Below, in pieces: positions 1-5,272 of a DNA stretch of 6,636 nt. Position 1 is the stretch's first letter, and every line of letters starts with the position of its first letter. Origin of the DNA: Alphaproteobacteria bacterium UBA3650 (lineage in GTDB: Bacteria > Pseudomonadota > Alphaproteobacteria > CAAHEQ01 > UBA3637). The notes under the pieces were generated by a model. That model ran no database searches, was not told where the DNA came from, and saw only the letters and a list, made by a program, of their open reading frames with translations. Made by a program: the position numbers and the translations under genes. The stretch spans positions 1-6,636 of the forward strand of contig DFKH01000023.1 in NCBI GenBank assembly GCA_002373815.1, written 5' to 3'.

Positions 1-362
1 TGGTGGAAATGCTGGGCGTTTTGGCTGTGATGGGTGTTTTATCTGTAACAGGTATCGCCGGCTTTTCTATGGCGATGAACAAGTATAAGGCCAATCAAAT
101 TATTGCTGCCGCTTCCACTTTATATATGATGTCAGCAGCCAGCCAACTGACGAATCCCAGCGGTTCTTCTTATGGCAATATACAGCCGGAGAGCGCTTAC
201 AGCGGAGTGACAGTGTCTGTGGATAATACAGACTGGAAAAAAATGAATGTTAATGGTGCTACGCCAGAGGTTTGTATGATTGTAAATACCTCTTTCGGAA
301 CGCAGGATTTTACCATTAATTGTCCGGAAACAAGAACACCAGCAACGCCAGTAACTCCATAA
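1..362 (+). CDS. Type IV pilin-like protein, 3' part (5' end outside window)
   Basis: The frame is open from the left edge and stops with TAA at 360-362. It opens with V-E-M-L-G-V-L-A-V-M-G-V-L-S, the hydrophobic N-terminal helix of class III-signal pilins and pseudopilins. The Glu in the second full codon (6-8) matches the conserved Glu5 of mature pilin, so only the prepilin leader and about three mature residues should be missing. The GTG at 3-5 is Val4 and not a real start. After the roughly 30-residue helix comes a small globular domain of about 90 residues. It has two cysteines 16 residues apart near the C-terminus (CMIV...TINC), which could form a pilin-type disulfide loop, and a Pro/Thr-rich tail. 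Family members are cleaved by a prepilin peptidase at the inner membrane and assembled into a pilus or pseudopilus. Major pilin, minor pilin or secretion pseudopilin cannot be told apart here. A terminator follows directly, so this is the last gene of its transcript. Confidence 0.85.
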   Translation, partial: VEMLGVLAVMGVLSVTGIAGFSMAMNKYKANQIIAAASTLYMMSAASQLTNPSGSSYGNIQPESAYSGVTVSVDNTDWKKMNVNGATPEVCMIVNTSFGTQDFTINCPETRTPATPVTP

Positions 363-363
363 T

Positions 364-395
364 AAAAATCCCCCTTTAAGTCGGGGGATTTTTTT
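364..395. terminator. Bidirectional intrinsic terminator between the pilin gene and efp
   Basis: An 11-bp perfect stem (364-374 with 383-393) contains five consecutive C:G pairs next to an 8-nt loop and is flanked by A-rich and T-rich tracts. On the plus strand it ends in T389-395. On the minus strand the stem is followed by a TTTTTATT tract. It can therefore end the pilin transcript and, from the other side, the efp transcript, whose stop codon lies 14 bp away. Confidence 0.93.
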
Positions 396-408
396 AGATT
401 AAATTTAC

Positions 409-972
409 TTATTTTGCGCGTTCCACATAGGAGTTATCAATCGTGGATACCACAATCTTTTCACCCGCATTGACAAATGGAGGAACCGTTGTGCGAATTC
501 CGTTTTCCAATACTGCCGGCTTATAAGAAGAGGTGACCGTTTGATTCTTTAATGCCGGTTCGGTTTCCGTAATCGTCAAGGTCACATGCGGTGGCAAATT
601 GACAGAAACAGGTTTTCCTTCAATAAAGTTTACGGTGACAGGCATATTATCTTGCAAATAGAGCGCTTTGTCGCCCATCGTATCCGCCATAATTTCAAAT
701 TGATCATAGGATTCAGAATTCATAAAGCACAATTTATCACCTTCGCGGTACAAATAAGTGCAATCAAATTCTTCACTCATCAACTTTTCAACTGTATCAG
801 CTGTACGCCAGCGCTGTTCTGTCTTTAAACCAGTCTTCACATCACGCATTTCTACTTGAATAAAGGCACCACCTTTACCAGGTGTAATAATGTTGATTTT
901 TGTGACCAAATATTGTTTACCATTAAAGTCAATAACCCAACCTGGGCGCATTTGGTTTGCTTGTTGCTTCAT
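409..972 (-). CDS. efp: Elongation factor P
   Basis: EF-P binds ribosomes stalled on consecutive prolines, next to the P-site tRNA, and speeds peptide-bond formation. The 187-residue product has the family length and three domains: a KOW-like N-terminal barrel (about 1-64), a central OB domain (about 67-127) and a C-terminal OB domain (about 128-187). The loop PGKGGAF places Lys33 at the site that EpmA beta-lysylates in Escherichia coli (Lys34). The C-terminal signature K-P-A-V-L-E-N-G...V-P-P-F-V is clear (from Lys151), although Thr161 replaces the usual aliphatic residue. The ATG at 970-972 has a strong ribosome binding site AAGGAAAGG (981-989) with 8-nt spacing. It diverges from epmA, the gene for its likely modifying enzyme. 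Transcription is expected from the promoter at 1009-1037 and should end at the hairpin 364-395. The identification is secure; modification of Lys33 is inferred. Confidence 0.97.
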   Translation of the reverse strand: MKQQANQMRPGWVIDFNGKQYLVTKINIITPGKGGAFIQVEMRDVKTGLKTEQRWRTADTVEKLMSEEFDCTYLYREGDKLCFMNSESYDQFEIMADTMGDKALYLQDNMPVTVNFIEGKPVSVNLPPHVTLTITETEPALKNQTVTSSYKPAVLENGIRTTVPPFVNAGEKIVVSTIDNSYVERAK

Positions 973-987
973 CGTTTTATCCTTTCC

Positions 988-1016
988 TTGAAAAAATTGA
1001 ATAAATGTAGTATACT
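988..1016 (+). promoter_or_regulatory. epmA promoter (sigma70-type)
   Basis: TTGAAA at 988-993 and TATACT at 1011-1016 are separated by exactly 17 bp. The predicted start, near 1023, leaves a leader of about 16 nt that carries only the ribosome binding site AGAAAGGA (1023-1030). The -35 overlaps the efp ribosome binding site on the opposite strand. The -10 is shared with the opposing efp promoter. Confidence 0.8.
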
Positions 1017-1037
1017 AAAATCAGAAAGGAAAGTCAA
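1009..1037 (-). promoter_or_regulatory. efp promoter (sigma70-type), facing and overlapping the epmA promoter
   Basis: Read on the minus strand, TTGACT (1032-1037) and TATACT (1009-1014) are separated by 17 bp. The -35 ends one base before the epmA start codon. The -10 falls inside the palindrome AGTATACT (1009-1016), which also supplies the epmA -10. The predicted start near 1002 gives efp a leader of about 30 nt. Confidence 0.8.
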
Positions 1038-1038
1038 G

Positions 1039-2016
1039 ATGAAATGGTGGAAACCTGATTTATATTTGAAAAACACACCTTATCGGAACATACGCCGACA
1101 AGTGATTAAAACAATTCGTGCACACTTTGATTCGGCGGGATTAAATGAAGTAGATGTCCCTGCCCTGCAACCTGCCCCAAGTGATGAGGTACACTTGAAA
1201 TGTTTTCAAACAGGCGATATGTATCTGCACACAAGCCCCGAACTTGCCATGAAAAAATTGCTAGTCGCAGGAGAAACAGCCATTTATACGCTTTGCCATG
1301 CTTACAGAGATGAGCCTGTTTCCGATACACACGCACCAGAATTCTTGATGTTGGAATGGTATAGAACAAACACAGATTACCATGCCATGATGCAGGATAC
1401 AATTGGACTTGTTCGCGCCTGTTGTACAGCTTGCGGTGTCAAAGAATTAAAACACAATAATCGTACAACTAATCCATTCCAAGAATGGGAAATTTTAACC
1501 GTAGAGCAAGCCTTTAAACGCTATGCAAATGTGAATTTATGGGCAGATGATTTAAAAGCAGAGGCCAAAAAAAATGGGATCTTTTGTGGAGAAAATGATA
1601 CATGGGAAGACGTCTTTTTCCGCATTATGCTGAACAAAGTAGAGGATCATCTGGGCGATGGAAAACCAACAATTTTGTGCGAATATCCCACTCAACTGGG
1701 CGCCCTTGCCCGTAAAAAGCCAGACAATCCAAAGGTATGTGAACGCTTTGAAGCGTATGTATGCGGGGTAGAATTGTGCAACGCTTTTTCAGAACTCACC
1801 GATCCAGTGGAACAACGAGAACGCTTTAATTTTAATTATGCCGAACGCAAACGCCTGTACGGTTGGAATGATCCTATGGATGAAGATTTCTTGCAAGCGT
1901 TGGAATATGGCATGCCCGAGGCCAGTGGCAATGCCTTGGGAGTTGACCGTTTGATTATGCTAATTGCAGGCGCTGAAAAATTATCCGATACCGTCTGGGT
2001 TCCGGTGAAAGATTAA
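1039..2016 (+). CDS. epmA: EF-P--(R)-beta-lysine ligase EpmA (PoxA/GenX/YjeA)
   Basis: EpmA is a paralogue of class II lysyl-tRNA synthetase that activates (R)-beta-lysine with ATP and attaches it to the EF-P tip lysine. The product has 325 residues, the same as the E. coli enzyme, and lacks the N-terminal anticodon-binding domain of LysRS. The lysine-pocket region HTSPELAMKKLLVAG is at 64-78. Class II motif 2 is at about 86-109 (CHAYRDE...APEFLMLEWYR), CNAFSELTDP is at 247-256, and motif 3 at 297-304 is GNALGVDR. The Ala before LGVDR is the EpmA form; LysRS has Gly. The ATG at 1039 is chosen because AGAAAGGA lies 8 nt upstream and the family begins here; the same frame stays open to 856, but that part is antisense to efp. 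Upstream is divergent efp. The TAA overlaps the stop of the convergent MORN-repeat gene. EpmB, which makes beta-lysine, is not in the window. Confidence 0.96.
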   Translation: MKWWKPDLYLKNTPYRNIRRQVIKTIRAHFDSAGLNEVDVPALQPAPSDEVHLKCFQTGDMYLHTSPELAMKKLLVAGETAIYTLCHAYRDEPVSDTHAPEFLMLEWYRTNTDYHAMMQDTIGLVRACCTACGVKELKHNNRTTNPFQEWEILTVEQAFKRYANVNLWADDLKAEAKKNGIFCGENDTWEDVFFRIMLNKVEDHLGDGKPTILCEYPTQLGALARKKPDNPKVCERFEAYVCGVELCNAFSELTDPVEQRERFNFNYAERKRLYGWNDPMDEDFLQALEYGMPEASGNALGVDRLIMLIAGAEKLSDTVWVPVKD

Positions 2017-3311
2017 CATTCAGCTTCTACTGGATCTGGATTTTCCGTTTCTTGGCCATTTTTATCATAGAATTTCCATTCTCCATCTTTCTTACCATCC
2101 TTATACTGACCTTTTTCTTGAATCTGTCCATTGGCATAGTAAATCACCCAATCTCCATCTTCCTTACCATCTTTATACGTGGTCTCACCATGTAATTGAC
2201 CATTTTTACAATATATTTTTTGCAGTCCTTCTAACTTTCCATCTTTAAAGGTTAATTCTTGCCACAACTCACCACTTGTATAGTACATCGTCCGTTTACC
2301 ATCAACCTGTCCCAGCTTAAAATTCGCCTCTTCTTTAATTTGACCATTTTCAAAATACTCAATACTTTTTCCATCTAAAAGCCACGAAGAACGCATATTT
2401 GATTGACAAGGAATATCATATTTGTGACAATTAAACTGCTTCATATCAGCCTCCATCGCAACGCTCCCGTCTTCACGATAAAACCACCGATAACCTTTAG
2501 TATAATCAGAAATGTATTCCACCGCCCCATCTGGATAATAACTAATACTAGCTTCCACTAAATTCCCATCCTGATAAGTATCAACAAACCTTGTATTCCC
2601 GTTAAAATACCATCCTGTATTTTGTCCATTCAATAATCCATTTTTATAATGTGCAATTTCTTTTAATTTATCCTTCTCATAATAATAATACCACTCTCCC
2701 TCTTTTTTATCATTTATATAACTTCCCTCATGAATCACATCACCATTTTTGTACCAACGTTCCTCCTTTTCATTATCTTCAAAGTAACAGGTCAGGCTTG
2801 AATCGTCTTTTAGTTGATTTTTTCTAACAATAACCTCACACAATTTTTTACCCTGTTGATCCCAAAGATTGAATACTTTTCTGCCATTTAAATACCCGTC
2901 ACCTGTTACTTTTTTTTCGCCTGTTGGATAATACATTTCAAAATTAATCAATCCGTCAGTATTCGCAGCAGTAACTTTCAGTCTCAGTCGCATATCCCCA
3001 TCATATACCAAAAGATCGTCCCCGCTTTGTTGAACCGTTGCACCATCAGTCCCTCCCTCTGCTTTTCTTTTTAATGATTTGCTCAATAAATCAAACCCAT
3101 CAAAAAAATCACTTAAATCTGGAAAACGCACATCTTCTTGAATTTTAGATTTTTTAGACTTTTCTCCCAATTCAGCCATTGTTTCCGTAAGTTTCGTTTT
3201 TTCAACAGCCAGTCCTATCTCCCTCGTATTGGAAACAAGATCACCTTCAGTTGCCATCGTAGCACCAGAACAAAACAAAGCAACACACGCAAATAAAAAA
3301 TATTTTTTCAT
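2013..3311 (-). CDS. Secreted MORN/YwqK-type repeat protein
   Basis: The product has 432 residues and a Sec signal peptide: MKK, a hydrophobic core FLFACVALF, and probable cleavage after ATMA near residue 19. The lone Cys in that region lacks a lipobox, so a lipoprotein is unlikely. After a linker and a roughly 90-residue region come repeats of the MORN_2/YwqK type (about 185-275), each with a Y-x-N/D-G turn and a Y-K-D-G-K-x-x-G turn. A regular C-terminal block follows (315-422) with a 24-residue period. Databases often label this family 'YwqK antitoxin', but no toxin gene is nearby and that role is not supported here. Six cysteines remain in the mature protein, one of them the final residue, which fits a periplasmic or extracellular place. 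The ATG at 3309-3311 is preferred over an in-frame TTG at 3330-3332 because AGGGAG lies 7 nt upstream and a normal signal peptide follows. The binding partner is unknown. Confidence 0.85.
   Translation of the reverse strand: MKKYFLFACVALFCSGATMATEGDLVSNTREIGLAVEKTKLTETMAELGEKSKKSKIQEDVRFPDLSDFFDGFDLLSKSLKRKAEGGTDGATVQQSGDDLLVYDGDMRLRLKVTAANTDGLINFEMYYPTGEKKVTGDGYLNGRKVFNLWDQQGKKLCEVIVRKNQLKDDSSLTCYFEDNEKEERWYKNGDVIHEGSYINDKKEGEWYYYYEKDKLKEIAHYKNGLLNGQNTGWYFNGNTRFVDTYQDGNLVEASISYYPDGAVEYISDYTKGYRWFYREDGSVAMEADMKQFNCHKYDIPCQSNMRSSWLLDGKSIEYFENGQIKEEANFKLGQVDGKRTMYYTSGELWQELTFKDGKLEGLQKIYCKNGQLHGETTYKDGKEDGDWVIYYANGQIQEKGQYKDGKKDGEWKFYDKNGQETENPDPVEAEC
2046..2369 (-). repeat. Block of 24-residue MORN/YwqK repeats
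   Basis: Four and a half units of 24 codons follow each other with no gap, ending ...GQVDG, ...GKLEG, ...GKEDG and ...GKKDG, each with an aromatic-x-x-N/S-G turn near its middle. The last two boundaries are also alike at DNA level: 2081-2106 and 2153-2178 match at 24 of 26 bases and lie exactly 72 bp apart, which points to recent unit duplication or gene conversion. The next copy upstream (about 2225-2250) has diverged. Confidence 0.85.
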
Positions 3312-3345
3312 GATAAGTCTCCCTGTTATCAACTCACTACCAAGT

Positions 3346-3375
3346 AATATACATAATTAATTATATCCTTGTCAA
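3346..3375 (-). promoter_or_regulatory. Promoter of the MORN-repeat gene
   Basis: On the minus strand, TTGACA (3370-3375) and TATATT (3346-3351) are 18 bp apart, with the expected start about 30 nt upstream of the start codon. The spacer contains a perfect 12-bp palindrome ATAATTAATTAT (3353-3364), a possible operator or simply an AT-rich coincidence. The promoter diverges from the tRNA promoter, the two -35 boxes being 15 bp apart. Confidence 0.7.
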
Positions 3376-3390
3376 CACAAAATTTAATCC

Positions 3391-3419
3391 TTGACAGCCC
3401 CCCATCAAAATGCTATAAT
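3391..3419 (+). promoter_or_regulatory. Full-consensus promoter of tRNA-Ala
   Basis: TTGACA (3391-3396) and TATAAT (3414-3419) are both exact consensus and 17 bp apart. The start should fall near 3426, about 8 nt before the tRNA. The CCTGC stretch after the -10 is G/C-rich, a discriminator type known from stable-RNA promoters under stringent control; that regulation is an inference. Confidence 0.9.
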
Positions 3420-3433
3420 ACCTGCATCCGCTT

Positions 3434-3509
3434 GGGGATATAGCTCAGTTGGTAGAGCGACGCGTTCGCAATGCGTAGGCCCGGGGTTCGAATCCCCGTA
3501 TCTCCACCA
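3434..3509 (+). tRNA. tRNA-Ala, anticodon CGC
   Basis: The 76-nt gene folds into a full cloverleaf. The acceptor stem is GGGGATA with TATCTCC, including the G3:U70 wobble pair that is the alanine identity element. The D arm is AGCTCAGTTGGTAGAGC. The anticodon stem ACGCG/TGCGT closes a 7-nt loop TTCGCAA with anticodon CGC at 3467-3469. The T arm is CGGGG-TTCGAAT-CCCCG. The discriminator base is A and the CCA end is encoded (3507-3509). It reads GCG codons. It has its own promoter and terminator, so it is a single-gene transcript. Confidence 0.97.
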
Positions 3510-3515
3510 AATTTT

Positions 3516-3545
3516 AAGGCAAATCGAATGTGATTTGCTTTTTTT
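3516..3545 (+). terminator. Terminator of the tRNA-Ala transcript
   Basis: A 10-bp stem (3516-3525 with 3532-3541, one G:T pair) closes a 6-nt loop and runs into seven T (3539-3545). It begins 6 nt after the encoded CCA. On the minus strand no good T tract follows, so it works mainly on the plus strand. Confidence 0.88.
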
Positions 3546-3556
3546 ATTTTCCGCAC

Positions 3557-3585
3557 TTGACAACCTTTACATAAAAGCATATGCT
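3557..3585 (+). promoter_or_regulatory. Promoter of the small lipoprotein gene
   Basis: An exact TTGACA (3557-3562) is followed after 17 bp by TATGCT (3580-3585), a four-of-six match to the -10 consensus. The expected start is near 3592, about 50 nt upstream of the start codon at 3642. It lies just after the tRNA terminator, so the downstream gene has separate transcription. Confidence 0.65.
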
Positions 3586-3587
3586 GA

Positions 3588-3618
3588 ATTTGTTGTTTAA
3601 CAAATGGGCAAAAGCCCA
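3588..3618 (+). promoter_or_regulatory. Inverted repeat at the predicted start site plus a leader hairpin
   Basis: ATTTGTT (3588-3594) and AACAAAT (3599-3605) form a perfect 7-bp inverted repeat around the predicted transcription start, which suits an operator better than an RNA stem. Inside the transcript, TGGGC-AAAA-GCCCA (3605-3618) forms a short G:C-rich hairpin ending 23 nt before the start codon. A competing 7-bp pairing, 3589-3595 with 3619-3625, would enclose it if transcription starts upstream of about 3589. The inverted repeats are plain in the sequence; any regulatory role is inferred. Confidence 0.45.
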
Positions 3619-3641
3619 CAACAAAAGAAAGGAAAAATAAA

Positions 3642-3797
3642 ATGAAGAAAGTAATTATGATGGCTATGGCTGTTGCTGCGATGTTGTCTTTGTCTGCCTG
3701 TATGGGTATCCGTGGTTATCATGGTGGACAACGTGTCTGTGAAAACGAAGCCTTCTTGGGCATTTCTATCATTGAAATCGTTTCCCCATGCAAATAA
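3642..3797 (+). CDS. Small lipoprotein of unknown function (51 residues)
   Basis: I do not recognise the family. The ATG has an AAAGGA ribosome binding site (3628-3633) 8 nt upstream. The product begins MKK, then a hydrophobic Met/Ala/Val-rich stretch, and reaches a textbook lipobox L-S-A-C with the lipidated cysteine at residue 20. The residue after it is Met, not Asp; under the enterobacterial Lol rule that predicts the outer membrane. The mature peptide is only 32 residues. It has a Gly/His/Tyr/Arg segment (GIRGYHGGQR), two more cysteines (33 and 50) that could pair, and a hydrophobic patch FLGISIIEIV. Its own promoter, leader hairpin and terminator show it is an independent unit between tRNA-Ala and the convergent Cys-rich gene. 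Its size explains why a length-filtered gene finder could miss it. A role as an envelope-anchored or entericidin-like small lipoprotein is only a guess. Confidence 0.85.
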   Translation: MKKVIMMAMAVAAMLSLSACMGIRGYHGGQRVCENEAFLGISIIEIVSPCK

Positions 3798-3815
3798 GCA
3801 AGAATATTTGATATC

Positions 3816-3847
3816 AAAGCCCATCTTCAAGGTGGGCTTTTTATTTT
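3816..3847 (+). terminator. Terminator of the small lipoprotein gene
   Basis: The 10-bp stem (3816-3825 with 3831-3840, one T:G pair) has a 5-nt loop and the tract TTTTTATTTT (3838-3847). Its tail overlaps the stop codon of the convergent Cys-rich gene. On the minus strand the wobble becomes an A-C mismatch and the tail is TTTGATATC, so it is a weak terminator at best for the tgt operon. Confidence 0.88.
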
Positions 3848-4763
3848 AATTATCTATATGGCACAAAGCATGAAAAGTATGTCCGCCCAACTTATCAGAC
3901 TCGGCCTCTCGCGTAAATAAAAATTCACGTGTAAAAGATTCTAACCAAACCACACCATCTGGCGCAAAAAAAGCCCACATATCCAGCGTCGGACATAATT
4001 GACTTAAATCTTCTTCTGCCATTTCTATTTCTTCCAATGTCGGAATATGCATTCCTTGACGCATACATATATCTTTTGTTGTTGCTAAATCATAACCATC
4101 TGTAACAGAACAAAACCAACGATGTTTTGTGCGTTTAGTACACACACCTTGTTTATATTTATATTGTCTTAAAGGGAAACACCACTCATCATTTGGACAA
4201 TCGTGATTTTCCACACAAAAATGATTTTCTCCTTCATTAAAGCATTTACCATTCCACACAACACCCCCACAAGCAACACACACTTCTGAATCTTGAATAT
4301 CAGACAGTATCGGACACAGCTGTGACTTATCCACAAATTGATCTGGGGTGGTATAGCGTTTCTGACCACAGACAGCACCCTTTTCAGCATGAGCAATACG
4401 CACAGGCGTTGGCGTATCACAGGCATAACAATTCCCTAAAATATCTCTTAAAGGATGATGTTTTGGACAGGGCTTTGAATTGATGGAAACAGGTCCAACG
4501 TCCGGAATTTTCTCTTCCGATTCTTCACGTTTCACACATTGCCATGCAGGAAAAAGTCCTTCCTCCACATAATAAGCCATCTTATTATGACAAGAGCAAT
4601 TCTCCTTATATCCCACAGGCCACGCATCCATCCTGTCACAGGTAATACATTCTCCGCCTCGAAAGAACAAACATTTAGCACGTTCATCTTGAATCCATTT
4701 ATCATAAACTTGATAAACCAACAGTCCAATTAAAACAGAGCCAAACAACCACATAGACTTCAT
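3846..4763 (-). CDS. Membrane-anchored cysteine-rich periplasmic protein of unknown family
   Basis: I do not recognise this 305-residue protein. Residues about 4-19 form one uncleaved-looking membrane segment (WLFGSVLIGLLVYQVY), so the rest should face the periplasm. It holds 22 cysteines, all after that segment, with pairs CxxC at 39/42, 112/115 and 162/165 and CxC at 56/58. Two stretches look like related modules: a CP followed 13 to 15 residues later by CxxC (from 99 and from 150). The even, dense cysteines suggest disulfide-stapled modules; clustered metal binding is an alternative. The C-terminal part, with a C-x-x-x-G-M-x-I-P-T-x-x-E segment (233-244) and a late GVVW...ALC (270-301), recalls C-type-lectin-like folds of the DUF1566/FGE kind, a weak inference. 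ATG overlaps the DUF721 stop (ATGA, 4760-4763), with AAGGAAG upstream, so it is translated as the last gene of the tgt operon. No strong minus-strand terminator follows. Confidence 0.8.
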   Translation of the reverse strand: MKSMWLFGSVLIGLLVYQVYDKWIQDERAKCLFFRGGECITCDRMDAWPVGYKENCSCHNKMAYYVEEGLFPAWQCVKREESEEKIPDVGPVSINSKPCPKHHPLRDILGNCYACDTPTPVRIAHAEKGAVCGQKRYTTPDQFVDKSQLCPILSDIQDSEVCVACGGVVWNGKCFNEGENHFCVENHDCPNDEWCFPLRQYKYKQGVCTKRTKHRWFCSVTDGYDLATTKDICMRQGMHIPTLEEIEMAEEDLSQLCPTLDMWAFFAPDGVVWLESFTREFLFTREAESDKLGGHTFHALCHIDN

Positions 4764-5272
4764 GAACGCTTCCTTTTTTGAATCATAGCAACACCCAATT
4801 CAAACGTTCGCGCCCGTAAAGCATCATCTTCAATTGAATCAACTTTTTGTAATAACGCTTGCACCTCTTCGTCACCCAATGGCCACTCAACTTCCTCACT
4901 TTCGGGTTTTGGTAATTTAAGCGCCCCTTGCACAATACGAATATCAGACACCGCAGGATATCCAAAATAAGTATTCACGCGTTCAATAACACGTGATTTT
5001 TGATGCTCAAACAAAAGGGCAAACGCACCACCGGCTGCTCGCACATGCAATACACCATTTGATCTTTGCTTTTGTGGAAAAGTCAAACGCACAGGCAACA
5101 CTCCTTGTGAAAGTTCCATACCAACAATATCAGCCCAATTTGTGATTAAATCAATACCAACAAACCCTCTTTCTCCAAAAATATGGCGTGTCAAAGCACT
5201 AACATCTTTTGTAAGGGGTGCCAAACCTTCATATTTTCTGGATCTAGGTTCTATTTTAAAATTTTCGCTCAT
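4760..5272 (-). CDS. DUF721 protein, DciA-like
   Basis: The 170-residue product matches the DUF721 family in length and pattern. A W-A-D-I-V-G motif (46-51) is followed by a beta-rich core with L-x-V-x-x-x-G-G-A-F-A near 75-85, F-E-H-Q-K at 88-92 and R-V-N...G near 98-104, ending V-S-D-I-R-I at 108-113. The tail (114-170) is charged, with acidic then basic residues. DciA proteins of this family bind and help load the replicative helicase DnaB in bacteria lacking DnaC; that role is family knowledge, not shown here. The ATG at 5270-5272 is chosen because GGAGAG lies 8 nt upstream; an earlier in-frame start at 5326 would overlap tgt much more. It overlaps the 3' end of tgt by 17 bp and the next gene by 4 bp, so translation is probably coupled on both sides. 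Confidence 0.85.
   Translation of the reverse strand: MSENFKIEPRSRKYEGLAPLTKDVSALTRHIFGERGFVGIDLITNWADIVGMELSQGVLPVRLTFPQKQRSNGVLHVRAAGGAFALLFEHQKSRVIERVNTYFGYPAVSDIRIVQGALKLPKPESEEVEWPLGDEEVQALLQKVDSIEDDALRARTFELGVAMIQKRKRS

Noticed and set aside
856..1038. A 61-codon N-terminal extension of epmA in the same frame.
   Set aside because: It is antisense to efp, crosses both promoters, and the ATG at 1039 has a good ribosome binding site and gives the exact family length.
2013..3311. A toxin-antitoxin role, from the common 'YwqK family antitoxin' label.
   Set aside because: No toxin-like gene is adjacent, and the protein has a signal peptide, which does not fit a cytoplasmic antitoxin.
3312..3332. 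An upstream TTG start adding seven residues to the MORN protein.
   Set aside because: The ATG at 3309-3311 has AGGGAG at proper spacing and gives a normal signal peptide; the TTG start would put extra residues before the MKK.
3434..3509. tRNA-Ala as an attachment site for an integrated element.
   Set aside because: No integrase and no second copy of the tRNA 3' end are seen nearby; the flanks are a terminator and normal genes.
3391..3619. Frames on both strands crossing the tRNA gene.
   Set aside because: They are produced by translating the tRNA sequence; the cloverleaf, promoter and terminator explain this stretch.
3597..3830. A 77-codon minus-strand frame rich in His, Ser and Phe.
   Set aside because: It is antisense to the lipoprotein gene and its terminator, has low-complexity composition, and resembles no protein I know.
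4169..4733. Several 60-85 codon frames within the Cys-rich gene on both strands.
   Set aside because: They overlap a gene with coherent membrane segment, cysteine pattern and coupled start, and have no ribosome binding sites or recognisable content of their own.
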